DNA from: Bdellovibrionales bacterium
Lineage (GTDB): Bacteria; Bdellovibrionota; Bdellovibrionia; Bdellovibrionales; UBA1609
Length of the DNA stretch: 11,715 bases
Direction of reading: 5' to 3'
Assembly (NCBI GenBank): GCA_020435185.1
Contig: JAGRAA010000125.1
Location: 1,983-13,697 of the forward strand
Both the position numbers and the translations under genes were made by a program. Below the pieces are notes generated by a model. The model searched no databases and was not told the DNA's origin. It was given only the letters and a program-made list of their open reading frames with translations. Position 1 is the stretch's first letter, and each line of letters opens with the position of its first letter. Below are positions 1-7,152 of this stretch, piece by piece.

Positions 1-750
1 ATTGAAGGAAACCAAATTGAAGGGGGAGATTATGGCATTGGCACAGACGGGTCTTTTCCGTTAGCACTCACAGTAGGACTGTTTTCGGCATACTCTCAAG
101 ATATTGAAAATGAACTAGGGGCCGAGGTAATGTCTCGATATCCAAATGGAGTGGTTCACCAAGGGATTGTTCAATTAGAGGGAGAGGATTATGTGAGAGG
201 TCAGCAAGTTCTTTTGAATTTAGCAAGTCGGCAGGCGGTTCAGCGTAAAGATGAATCAGGGTTTGGCGAGAATATTAATATTGTAAACAATCAAATTTTA
301 AACTCCATAATGGGGATCAGTCTATATCGAGTGAAGCAATCTTACGTGTGGAAGAACCAAATAGAGTCTTTATCAAAAGGATATGTAGGGGTTGGGGTTT
401 CTGATTCTTACAGTATCCCGATTTTTGAAAACTACATTAAGAATTGGAACAAAGGGGTTTGGATCGTTGGATCTCCGCAGGGTAATAGCGAATGGGGATC
501 TTCTTTTATCGGAATGGGGGCCAAGCCTCCCGTATTTAGTTCTCTCAATAGATGGGAAGATGTAGGCAATATTTTGGTCAATAATATATGGAGTATTGCT
601 ATTGAAAATGCGGGTTACGATAATGCTGTTCGATCAAATCAAATCAGTTCAACCGAGGGGCAGGGTCAGTGTTTGTTTATTAACGCGAAAACCACTAACC
701 CATCAATGGATTGGACCACTTTCAATAGTGATCCTAGTTGTAATAATTAA
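1..750 (+). CDS. 3' part of an unrecognised protein gene, open at the left edge
   Basis: The frame is open from base 1 and ends at TAA 748-750, so 249 residues are visible and the true start lies outside the window. An in-frame ATG at 130 has no convincing ribosome site and in-frame coding continues upstream of it, so it is probably not the start. I recognise no family. The visible part has no transmembrane segment. It is rich in Asn, Gly, Ser and aromatic residues and poor in Lys/Glu blocks, which resembles extracellular or surface proteins. The only two cysteines sit near the C-terminus (visible residues 224 and 247) and could form a disulfide loop as in some pilins and secreted proteins; that is speculation. 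The stop lies one base from the stop of the convergent gene at 752, and no terminator hairpin is visible between them. Confidence 0.75.
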   Translation: MEGNQIEGGDYGIGTDGSFPLALTVGLFSAYSQDIENELGAEVMSRYPNGVVHQGIVQLEGEDYVRGQQVLLNLASRQAVQRKDESGFGENINIVNNQILNSIMGISLYRVKQSYVWKNQIESLSKGYVGVGVSDSYSIPIFENYIKNWNKGVWIVGSPQGNSEWGSSFIGMGAKPPVFSSLNRWEDVGNILVNNIWSIAIENAGYDNAVRSNQISSTEGQGQCLFINAKTTNPSMDWTTFNSDPSCNN

Positions 751-751
751 A

Positions 752-1234
752 TTAACGAAAACTTAGATTTTTTACGTCTACATTACGATATTTATCTTCA
801 GTAGAGGGGACTGGTCGTTCTCCTAAGTATAGCTTAGCAGAGGACATACTTCCGTTGAGATAGCTGGCCATATCTTCTCGTTCGGTGCTCATTTTGATTT
901 GTAGTACCTTCTGTTTATTGTCGCACAGAAGAGTTAATATGTTTTTATCTGATACGTCTCCTAATAATATTGACATAGGATCAGGTATGGATACCTGTCC
1001 CTCACAGTCGTCATAGTTTTCTTGTACAGGGTGGGCCACATTTACAGTGGCTTTGAGAGTTCCTAAGATATTGTCTTCAGCAGAGGCTTTAGAGATTATG
1101 ACCATGGCCGAATAACCTCCTTCTTCGCTACTTGTAAGATATAGTCGACCAATTAAATCTTGATCCTCATAGGATGCAGCAAAGCAGAGTGGACTGAATG
1201 CTAACATTAGAATTGTAGAAAGAATGATTTTCAT
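752..1234 (-). CDS. Small exported protein of unknown function (160 aa, signal peptide)
   Basis: Residues 1-20 form a classic Sec signal peptide: a Lys near the start, a hydrophobic core ILSTILMLAF, and a likely signal peptidase I site after LCFA or LCFAA. The mature protein of about 140 residues is therefore probably periplasmic or secreted. C7 of the pre-peptide-end motif SPLC does not fit a lipobox, so I do not call it a lipoprotein. The mature part has two cysteines (C77, C104) that could pair in the periplasm, and it looks like mixed beta structure. The start is ATG at 1234: GGAGG lies six bases upstream and the signal peptide begins exactly there. A longer frame to 1273 exists, but it would start upstream of the predicted -10 box. 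I recognise no family. The gene appears to be transcribed alone from its own promoter. Confidence 0.8.
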   Translation of the reverse strand: MKIILSTILMLAFSPLCFAASYEDQDLIGRLYLTSSEEGGYSAMVIISKASAEDNILGTLKATVNVAHPVQENYDDCEGQVSIPDPMSILLGDVSDKNILTLLCDNKQKVLQIKMSTEREDMASYLNGSMSSAKLYLGERPVPSTEDKYRNVDVKNLSFR

Positions 1235-1253
1235 AAACGCCTCCAAAACGCTT

Positions 1254-1282
1254 ATAATAACGCAACAAACCATTTTTGTCGA
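1254..1282 (-). promoter_or_regulatory. Sigma70-type promoter for the exported-protein gene
   Basis: On the minus strand, TCGACA (1282-1277; 5 of 6 to consensus) and TATTAT (1259-1254; 5 of 6) are separated by exactly 17 bases. Transcription would begin near 1247, giving a leader of about 13 bases that contains the GGAGG site. It rules out the longer reading frame starting at 1273 and makes the gene independent of purE upstream. Confidence 0.5.
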
Positions 1283-1308
1283 AGAGTCCTCAAGATTTTG
1301 AAAATAAT

Positions 1309-1322
1309 ATAGGTTTACCTAT
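1309..1322 (-). terminator. Weak candidate terminator after purE
   Basis: A 14-base dyad, ATAGGT and ACCTAT around two bases, lies four bases beyond the purE stop. On the minus strand a T-rich stretch (ATTATTTTC) follows it. The stem is short and AT-rich with few G-C pairs, so it is at best a weak intrinsic terminator. Its position between purE and the independently promoted next gene is the main support. Confidence 0.3.
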
Positions 1323-1326
1323 TGTT

Positions 1327-1821
1327 TCATCTAAAGATTTGTTGAAGTCGCTGATTTGCTTTTTTGACCTTTACTTTTTGTGACTGAATAAATCGATCGA
1401 GAAGACTAGAGGTTTTTTTACTATTGAGTGACAAAATTCTAATGGCGAGTAGGCCCGCGTTGTAAGAATTATTAACGGCCATAGTAGCAACGGGTACTCC
1501 TTTTGGCATTTGAGCAACAGACAATAGAGCATCAATTCCTTTTAAAGATCCCACCTCAACAGGGACTCCTATAACTGGAAGGGGAGTGAGGGATGCGACC
1601 ATTCCTGGTAAATGAGCAGCGCCCCCGGCTCCAGCTATGATGACTTGAATCCCTCGTTTTTTTGCTCCATGGGCATAGCGTTGCATGAGTTCAGGAGTTC
1701 GATGGGCGGAGACAACTTTAACTTCATAGCTGATTTTAAATTCCTCGAGGGCTTGAATGGCTCCCTGCATTTTATCTAAGTCGGAGTCACTTCCCATAAT
1801 AATAGAGACTTTATTTTTCAT
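1327..1821 (-). CDS. purE: N5-carboxyaminoimidazole ribonucleotide mutase
   Basis: Class I PurE moves the carboxyl group of N5-CAIR to C4 to give CAIR in cytoplasmic de novo purine synthesis. The 164 residues match the usual length. The N-terminal phosphate-binding MGSDSD (9-14), the catalytic SAHRT (38-42, with H40) and the glycine-rich AGAGGAAHLPGM (63-74) are all intact. The C-terminal helix is Lys-rich. The gene begins at ATG 1821, which overlaps the purK stop as ATGA, so the two are translationally coupled. This fits their work: PurK makes the unstable N5-CAIR and PurE consumes it. I am very sure of the family. Confidence 0.97.
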   Translation of the reverse strand: MKNKVSIIMGSDSDLDKMQGAIQALEEFKISYEVKVVSAHRTPELMQRYAHGAKKRGIQVIIAGAGGAAHLPGMVASLTPLPVIGVPVEVGSLKGIDALLSVAQMPKGVPVATMAVNNSYNAGLLAIRILSLNSKKTSSLLDRFIQSQKVKVKKANQRLQQIFR

Positions 1822-2930
1822 AGTTTAAACTCCTTATAAAGTTTTTTAGCCTGTTGGAGAGCCTTTTGCGGTGTAGAATCTATAATGTTTAAGTGTCCCA
1901 TTTTTCGATTTGGTCGATTCTCAAGCTTTCCATACCAATGGAGAAATCCCGCTGTGTTTGTCTTCAGTTGGGGTGGCTGACTAGAGGTCCCTAAAAGATT
2001 TATCATAGCAAATCCTGGAGTTATAGACTTTGAAGAAGGGAGTTCTTTATTTAAGATAGCCAATAAGTGGTAGCCAAATTGATCAGTAGTGAGAGCATTT
2101 TGACTGAAGTGCCCGGTGTTATGTACTCGAGGGGCGGTTTCATTAATGAGAATTTTGTTTTTGGTTTCAAACAGTTCAAAAGCAATAACGCCTTGGTAAT
2201 TTATTTGTTTAAGGTAACGCTCAATATTTTTTTTCAAAGATGAAATATTTTTTTGGATAGGTCCGTGAACCGAAAAGCATCGACTGTCTTTTTGAAAACT
2301 TTCGCAGAGAGGGAGAAAGCGGATATCATTTTTTTTATTTCTAACCACAATAAGAGAAAGCTCTCGATCAAAGGGTATAAACCTTTCGGCAATAAAACCT
2401 ACGGGATTGTTCAAATAGGGAGTAAAGGTTTCAACATCTTTTATAGACTTTATAACAAAGGTACCATAACCATCGTAACCAAATTTTCGTGCTTTGAGTA
2501 CAATCCCATGCCCTTGGTTTAAATGGTTGTAGGCATGAACGAGCTGAATATAATTGCTGACTTCTAAAAAATCAGAAGTCGGTAAAGCATTTTTTTTTAA
2601 AGATTGCTTTTGCAAAAGACGATCTTGAAGGGTGGTCATCACTTTGAGAGAAGGTGCAAAATGGATTTCAGCATTTGCCTTTGCGGATTTTAAAAGAGAA
2701 CAATCCATAAATTCACTTTCAAAGGTTACGATGTCTACTTTTTTAAGGAATTTTCTAAGATCTTGTAACCTAGAAAATGATCCCTTTGTCCATAAATTCG
2801 TAACTTGAGCCGCAGGATCCTGTGCATTCTCGGACATTACATAAACTTGTTGTCCAAGTCCCATTTCATGAGCTTTAAGTATGAGCATTCTAGAGAGTTG
2901 GCCTCCGCCAAGTATTCCTATGGTTTTCAA
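1818..2930 (-). CDS. purK: N5-carboxyaminoimidazole ribonucleotide synthase
   Basis: PurK is an ATP-grasp enzyme that uses ATP and bicarbonate to carboxylate AIR to N5-CAIR. The 370 residues are of normal family length. Visible landmarks are the N-terminal GILGGGQLSRM (5-15), TFESE (69-73), the ATP-grasp stretch KARKFGYDGYG (146-156), and the metal and substrate region FELF...NETAPRVHNTGHF (251-275). KMGHLN lies near the C-terminus. The start is TTG at 2930: it is the only start that keeps the N-terminal glycine-rich loop, and AAGGA lies seven bases upstream. The stop of the glutaredoxin gene is 11 bases away, and the ribosome site lies inside a 14-bp palindrome. The downstream end overlaps purE by four bases. 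Confidence 0.96.
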   Translation of the reverse strand: MKTIGILGGGQLSRMLILKAHEMGLGQQVYVMSENAQDPAAQVTNLWTKGSFSRLQDLRKFLKKVDIVTFESEFMDCSLLKSAKANAEIHFAPSLKVMTTLQDRLLQKQSLKKNALPTSDFLEVSNYIQLVHAYNHLNQGHGIVLKARKFGYDGYGTFVIKSIKDVETFTPYLNNPVGFIAERFIPFDRELSLIVVRNKKNDIRFLPLCESFQKDSRCFSVHGPIQKNISSLKKNIERYLKQINYQGVIAFELFETKNKILINETAPRVHNTGHFSQNALTTDQFGYHLLAILNKELPSSKSITPGFAMINLLGTSSQPPQLKTNTAGFLHWYGKLENRPNRKMGHLNIIDSTPQKALQQAKKLYKEFKL

Positions 2931-2943
2931 AAGGAATTCCTTT
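2930..2943 (-). promoter_or_regulatory. 14-bp perfect palindrome over the purK ribosome-binding site
   Basis: AAAGGAATTCCTTT is perfectly self-complementary. On the minus strand it contains the AAGGA ribosome site of purK and runs into the first base of its TTG start; its other end covers two bases of the glutaredoxin stop codon. As RNA, AAAGG and CCUUU could form a five-pair stem with an AAUU loop that hides the ribosome site until a ribosome finishing the glutaredoxin gene opens it. The sequence is certain; the regulatory role is inference. Confidence 0.35.
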
Positions 2944-3196
2944 AATTATTTAATTTGTTATCAAGCTGGCCAGAGGCATCTAGGGCAGCTAGTTCCTGGT
3001 AACCCCCGATGAACTCGTTTCCAATAAAAATCTGGGGGACCGTCATGTGACCAGTTTTCTGGATAAGCTCGGCTTTTTCTTCTGGTTTGCCGTCGAGGTT
3101 GATTTCTTCATAATCTATACCCTTGCTGTTTAGTAATCGGCTGGCCATGGAGCAAAAAGGGCAGTAGCTAGTACAATACATTTTTACGGGTTTCAT
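2942..3196 (-). CDS. grxC: Glutaredoxin, GrxC type (dithiol)
   Basis: This is a small cytoplasmic thiol-disulfide oxidoreductase of 84 residues, the normal length for bacterial Grx3-type proteins. The dithiol active site CPFC lies at 12-15. The conserved cis-proline stretch TVPQIFI (52-58) and the GG of the glutathione-binding loop follow (NEFIGGYQEL, 60-69). The start at ATG 3196 is supported by AAGGA upstream. It sits between the permease gene (23-base gap) and purK (11-base gap) and looks co-transcribed with both. It is a dithiol enzyme, not the monothiol CGFS type that carries iron-sulfur clusters with BolA. Confidence 0.94.
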   Translation of the reverse strand: MKPVKMYCTSYCPFCSMASRLLNSKGIDYEEINLDGKPEEKAELIQKTGHMTVPQIFIGNEFIGGYQELAALDASGQLDNKLNN

Positions 3197-3219
3197 GATT
3201 TTTTATCCTTGTGTTTTAT

Positions 3220-5049
3220 CTAATCGAGAGAAATCACGTTGATTTCTAGTTCTTCTTCAATTTCTTTTTTAATTTCTTCGGATCCTTTTTTATCTTTACC
3301 TGTACCAAACATCAAGGACTCAATATGCATTGATCTTTTTAGCGTATGCAAGCCCTCAGAAAAACTACCGGGTAAAATCTTAACCGAGAGGATACAGTCA
3401 TTAGAATAAACTGGTGCTATCTGTTGTGAGACAACACGTTGAAGGAGTTCAAAAAAGAATCCTTCAGGGTCTTTATTTTCTTCAGCATGAAAAATGACGA
3501 GTTCAAAGGGGTCACCCTTTTTTTCTTTGATTAAATATTTTAAGGCTTTGTTAATTAATCGCCGAGCTCCTGTACCTCCCGCACAGAGAACGTAATGAGG
3601 AAGGTCCTCAGGAAGTTCTGTTATGGCTGAGAATTTTCCTATTCCTAGTCTTAAATCATGTCGTGTCTCTAAGCGTTCTTCGAGCACACCCCAACGATAA
3701 TAAGCCATGCTTAACAACGTCAAAGAAAGCAGTGAGGTCAGCATAAGGAGAGCATCAGCATGAGCATGTTCGATGAGTGTGAATGTGGCAATAGCGAGAA
3801 CTATCCCTGAAAACAAGGGGACGGTGGGGATGACTCTATTTTTTATCGAAAGAGTCCATTTGGTTAAAAATTGAACGGGGGTGTCTCTTCTGAAAATTCT
3901 ATTTCTCATGAGAACCACGCCCACACAAAAGCTCACCATTACGCCCAGGAAGGCAATTTCATAGACTTTGGCGACAACTTCAACTTCTCCAGCTACAAGG
4001 CCAGACATTAACATGGCAATAAACATAAAAGGTAAGGCGATGAGAGGATACCCTTGGATGCTTGGATAGCGGTGAGCTAAGCGTTTTAATAAAAATTGGG
4101 GAAGATTTCCTTGTTTACTCATTGTCGTCGCTAACCCGATGAAGCCAACAAAGGCCGTGTTTGTGGCGGCAAAGAGAGTAAGAGTGGCATCTAAGACGAT
4201 TATAGAAAGTAAGACCTTACCTCCTAATTTATTGGCAAGTTGAGAAAGTAATGTGTCCAGGTTATTGTGGACCTGATCTTGAGTGAGCAATATCAAACAT
4301 AAAAAAGAAATTGCTGGAGCAGTTAAAGAAACTAAAACCACCACAATTTTATAAAGCTTTTTTACAGTGACAAGGGTAGGCTGCTGTAGCTCTTCTACAA
4401 TTTGAGCAGCAGATTCAAAGCCAGTGATCCCTAAAAACGCGGCCGCGAATCCGTACATGAGAATTGGGATAGTGAGCTCTCCATTAGGTTTAAGATTATT
4501 GAATTTTGTAAAATCAATATCTTGATAGTTCAGGGCTAGATAAGAAAACCCCCAAATAGCTATTATGAGCAATAAGCCAAAGTGAATTCCAGCAATAGCC
4601 GTAACGATTTTTGCAGGTTCTTTGATCCCTCTTGTATTCAGAAGACCGAACATCACAATAGGTATAAATGAAACGAAGACAGTTACGGGCCCCGAAAAGG
4701 TGTGGTCAAAAAGAGAACTTAAATAATGTGCTCCAGACAGAGCACTGACAGCCGCGGTGGCCAGGTAAGAAACAAAGGTTAAAGCTCCGGCTAAAACCGC
4801 CACTCTTCTGCCTAAGCTTCTCAGGATCATGGAGTAAGCTCCGCCATTATAGGGGCTAAGAGCGAGTCCTTCTTCATAGGTCATTTTAAACAGCCACATC
4901 ATCAAACATGTCGTTAACACAAAGACAGGAGCAAGATAGCCAACTATAGGAAATAAAATTCCAGTTCCATAAAAAACAGATGTTCCAATGTCAGCGCCAA
5001 CAATTCCTGCTCCTACAATCCAATGTAAACCACTCCCTTTTTCAGCCAA
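3220..5049 (-). CDS. APC-superfamily amino-acid permease with C-terminal cytoplasmic domain
   Basis: This is an inner-membrane secondary transporter of about 609 residues. About twelve hydrophobic segments span residues 10-450. The first has the unwound glycine motif GIVGADIGTSVFYG typical of APC transporters, and the sixth region reads FLGITGFESAAQIVEEL, a hallmark of amino-acid permeases. About 120 soluble residues follow at the C-terminus (HYVLCAGGTGARRL... to the end), resembling the alpha/beta universal-stress-like tails found on some APC carriers. The substrate cannot be told. I chose TTG 5049 because AAGGAG lies five bases upstream. The frame extends to a TTG at 5079, but that has no ribosome site and would overlap the predicted -10 box. 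It is the first gene of the cluster leading to grxC, purK and purE. Confidence 0.9.
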   Translation of the reverse strand: MAEKGSGLHWIVGAGIVGADIGTSVFYGTGILFPIVGYLAPVFVLTTCLMMWLFKMTYEEGLALSPYNGGAYSMILRSLGRRVAVLAGALTFVSYLATAAVSALSGAHYLSSLFDHTFSGPVTVFVSFIPIVMFGLLNTRGIKEPAKIVTAIAGIHFGLLLIIAIWGFSYLALNYQDIDFTKFNNLKPNGELTIPILMYGFAAAFLGITGFESAAQIVEELQQPTLVTVKKLYKIVVVLVSLTAPAISFLCLILLTQDQVHNNLDTLLSQLANKLGGKVLLSIIVLDATLTLFAATNTAFVGFIGLATTMSKQGNLPQFLLKRLAHRYPSIQGYPLIALPFMFIAMLMSGLVAGEVEVVAKVYEIAFLGVMVSFCVGVVLMRNRIFRRDTPVQFLTKWTLSIKNRVIPTVPLFSGIVLAIATFTLIEHAHADALLMLTSLLSLTLLSMAYYRWGVLEERLETRHDLRLGIGKFSAITELPEDLPHYVLCAGGTGARRLINKALKYLIKEKKGDPFELVIFHAEENKDPEGFFFELLQRVVSQQIAPVYSNDCILSVKILPGSFSEGLHTLKRSMHIESLMFGTGKDKKGSEEIKKEIEEELEINVISLD

Positions 5050-5078
5050 AACTTCTCCTTGAGCTAATGTTTTTGACA

Positions 5079-5107
5079 ATTATCTAGAAATATCGGAGTT
5101 TTGTCTA
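5079..5107 (-). promoter_or_regulatory. Sigma70-type promoter for the permease-grxC-purK-purE cluster
   Basis: On the minus strand, TAGACA (5107-5102; 5 of 6) and GATAAT (5084-5079; 5 of 6) are separated by 17 bases. Transcription would start near 5072, about 22 bases ahead of the preferred TTG start at 5049. The four downstream genes have gaps of 23 bases or less, so this promoter could serve all of them. Confidence 0.5.
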
Positions 5108-5121
5108 GGATATGACCTAGA
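5104..5121. promoter_or_regulatory. Inverted repeat, candidate operator in the divergent intergenic region
   Basis: TCTAGG (5104-5109) and CCTAGA (5116-5121) form a perfect 6-bp dyad around six bases. It overlaps the -35 box of the minus-strand promoter and lies 16 bases before the GTG of the divergent methyltransferase gene. A protein bound here could affect both genes. The site is short, so the operator role is inference. Confidence 0.35.
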
Positions 5122-5136
5122 AAATAGGGGATTCTC

Positions 5137-5793
5137 GTGCATTGTGTGCTCTGTCAATCTGAGGCTGTTGGTCTTTTTGCGAAATATAAAGATAAATTAT
5201 TTGGTCAAAATTTAATCAGAGAGTATTTTTCTTGTAACTGCTGTGATTTGGTTTTTCTGCATCCCGAGCACCGTTTAAGCTATAGGGACGAAAAACTTCG
5301 TTATCTGGAACACGAAAATGCGGTTAGCGATTTAAAATATATGAATTATTTAAAGCAATTATGGGATTTTGTTGAAGAGTCTCTGGGCGAGGTGTTTAGT
5401 CCTGGGTTAGATTACGGTTGTGGTCCGGCAAAAGGATATGAGCGGCTTTTAGAGGGGCGTTGTCAGATAGATAGTTTTGATCCGTATTTCTATCCTCATA
5501 CCATTATGAAAGCCGATTCCTATCAGTTTATTTTATGTTCTGAGGCTGCTGAGCATTTTTATTCTCCCTTCGAGCAGTTTCAAGAAATGCAAAAACTTTT
5601 GAGGCCTAAAGGATTTTTGGGTTTAAGAACGGAGTTGAGAAACCCTTCAATAGATTTTGAAAAATGGTATTATCGCTTGGATCCCACCCATGTGGTTTTT
5701 TATTCTGAGAAGACGCTTTTATGGCTCGCCCAGGAATTGGATTTAGAAATTATAAAGTGTTCCAAAAATCTGCTGGTGGCGCAAAAGACTTAA
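5137..5793 (+). CDS. Class I SAM-dependent methyltransferase with N-terminal zinc finger
   Basis: The 218-residue protein opens with a likely zinc-binding knuckle pair: C3-x2-C6 and C33-x-C35-C36. The methyltransferase fold follows. Motif I is LDYGCGPAKG (91-100), the acidic end of strand 2 is probably D115, and the EAAEHF stretch (136-141) sits at the motif IV position. LLRPKGFLGLRTEL (154-167) matches the 'leader sets the record' strand 5 region of Methyltransf_23-like enzymes. The substrate is unknown; enzymes of this shape act on small molecules, sugars or proteins. The start is GTG 5137, with AGGGG six bases upstream, and it keeps the first CxxC. The 3' end overlaps the convergent dus gene by 44 bp. 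Confidence 0.85.
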   Translation: MHCVLCQSEAVGLFAKYKDKLFGQNLIREYFSCNCCDLVFLHPEHRLSYRDEKLRYLEHENAVSDLKYMNYLKQLWDFVEESLGEVFSPGLDYGCGPAKGYERLLEGRCQIDSFDPYFYPHTIMKADSYQFILCSEAAEHFYSPFEQFQEMQKLLRPKGFLGLRTELRNPSIDFEKWYYRLDPTHVVFYSEKTLLWLAQELDLEIIKCSKNLLVAQKT

Positions 5794-6697
5794 GAGTTTT
5801 AATTTTACTAAAGGCAACGTCTGCTTCAGTGTAATTCCGTCCTAAAAATTTAAGCCATTGCTTGAGGCGACAAAGAGCATAGTGGTGGTCCCTGTACTCA
5901 TGGGATTTTTGGTAAAAGAGCGGCAACAAGCTTTCGGTGAATTCGTTCCAGGAGAGAGCTCTTGGATTATTGAGTTTTATTTGTTGCCCTAGGGCAGGGT
6001 TGGCAAAAGCTCCTCTTCCGAGGGCAAAGTGAGCACATTCGGTGACTTGAAAACATTTTTTCCAGTCTTCAAAGCTCCAAATGTCTCCGTTGGCGAAGAC
6101 GGGGTATGAAAATCCACTAAAATAATTTTTAATTTCTATCCAATGAGCGGGAGGCTTATAGCCTTGAAGTTTGGTTCGAGCATGAACAGTGAGGTGTTTG
6201 AGAGGCAAAGACTTTAAGATCTGAGCTAAGTCAGGAAGTAATTTTGTGTCTTCAAACCCTAGTCTTATTTTGGCAGAAACTCCTGACGAGCAAGGAAGCT
6301 GTCGAAGAAGTTCTTCTAAGAGACGTCCCACTCTTTGAGGGTCTTTTAACAAAGCCGCTCCTCCATCATGACGATTGACAGTTTTTGCAGGACATCCAAA
6401 ATTTATGTCAATACCATGAGAGCCAAGCTCTAGGGCTTTTGCTGCATTGTCTACCATGGCTGAATGGTCCGAGCCTAAAAGTTGCACTGTGACAGGGGTG
6501 CCGTAGAATGTTTTCCCGCCGTTCTTTAATTCAGGACAAAATTTATAAAAGACTTTGTCTGGGTTTAAGTTTTGAGTCACCCGAATAAACTCAGTGAACA
6601 TGAGATCATACCCGCCAATGAGAGAGAAAACCTCTCTAATTATAGGATCTACGACACCTTCCATAGGGGCGAGGGCAACTGTAATTTTGGGATTCAT
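5750..6697 (-). CDS. dusC: tRNA dihydrouridine synthase, DusC-like
   Basis: This FMN- and NADPH-dependent enzyme reduces a uridine in tRNA to dihydrouridine (position 16 in the E. coli DusC case). It has 315 residues, the usual length. APMEG (10-14) binds FMN, the catalytic cysteine is C102 in GCPAKTVN (101-108), and KIRLGF (143-148), TVHARTKLQGY (170-180), FANGDIW (201-207) and the phosphate-binding GRGAFANP (227-234) are all present. Overall similarity is closest to E. coli DusC, for example MEGV, TEFIRV and CPELKN near the N-terminus. The start is ATG 6697, overlapping the EVE-gene stop as ATGA. An ATG at 6709 is possible but adds only GRR and lacks a ribosome site. The 3' end overlaps the methyltransferase gene antiparallel. 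The exact position specificity is inferred. Confidence 0.93.
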   Translation of the reverse strand: MNPKITVALAPMEGVVDPIIREVFSLIGGYDLMFTEFIRVTQNLNPDKVFYKFCPELKNGGKTFYGTPVTVQLLGSDHSAMVDNAAKALELGSHGIDINFGCPAKTVNRHDGGAALLKDPQRVGRLLEELLRQLPCSSGVSAKIRLGFEDTKLLPDLAQILKSLPLKHLTVHARTKLQGYKPPAHWIEIKNYFSGFSYPVFANGDIWSFEDWKKCFQVTECAHFALGRGAFANPALGQQIKLNNPRALSWNEFTESLLPLFYQKSHEYRDHHYALCRLKQWLKFLGRNYTEADVAFSKIKTLKSFAPPADFWNTL

Positions 6698-7152
6698 TCT
6701 TCGGCCCATTTGAGTATATATTCAAAGTGTTTTTTGTCGACAGGTTGAATAGAGAGGCGTTGACCTTTTTTAACAACGAGCATCTCTTTGAGAGCTTTAT
6801 TTTCTTTTAACTGATCTAAGCTTATAAGGTGTTTAAACTTCTTTTTAAACTTAACCTTCACACAGTGCCATCGAGGCTTGTCTATTGAACTTTTTGGGTC
6901 ATAATAGGGCGAGCTTTTGTTAAATTGTGAGGGGTCAGGTTGTGCAAGCTCTGAAATTTCAGCGAGTCCAATAATTCCTGGGGGGTTAGCATTTGAGTGA
7001 TAAAATAAAACAAGATCTCCTAGTTGCATGTCGTTTATCATAAAGTTTCTTGCTTGATAGTTACGGACACCATCCCATAACGTGGATTTTTCTTTTTTTA
7101 GTTTGTCAATGGAGTAAGTCTCCGGCTCTGATTTAAATAACCAATACTTCAT
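6694..7152 (-). CDS. EVE-domain protein (THYN1-like)
   Basis: The 152-residue protein is almost entirely one EVE domain, a PUA/YTH-like fold known to bind modified bases in nucleic acids. The opening MKYWLFKSEPETYS (1-14), the signature WDGVRNYQARNFM (26-38), GDLVLFYHSNANPPGIIGLAEI (45-66) and the later RWHCVKVKF (94-102) match the stand-alone bacterial EVE proteins. Length is normal for the family. It shares a four-base ATGA junction with the downstream dusC-like gene, so the two are co-translated; a link to RNA modification is plausible but unproven. A DNA-modification role is the alternative, although no restriction genes are nearby. The ribosome site is weak: AAGGA lies 11 bases away. Confidence 0.92.
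   Translation of the reverse strand: MKYWLFKSEPETYSIDKLKKEKSTLWDGVRNYQARNFMINDMQLGDLVLFYHSNANPPGIIGLAEISELAQPDPSQFNKSSPYYDPKSSIDKPRWHCVKVKFKKKFKHLISLDQLKENKALKEMLVVKKGQRLSIQPVDKKHFEYILKWAEE

Noticed and set aside
1214..1234. Lipoprotein reading of the exported protein (cysteine at residue 17)
   Set aside because: SPLC does not match the lipobox consensus, and a good signal peptidase I site lies two to three residues later.
2253..2522. 89-aa open frame on the + strand inside purK
   Set aside because: It lies fully antisense to a well-supported purK, has no family resemblance and no separate regulatory signals.
2590..2598. Run of nine T (nine A in the coding strand) inside purK, a possible phase-variation tract
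   Set aside because: The gene is intact through it, Lys-Lys-Asn codons explain it, and purK is not a typical phase-variable gene.
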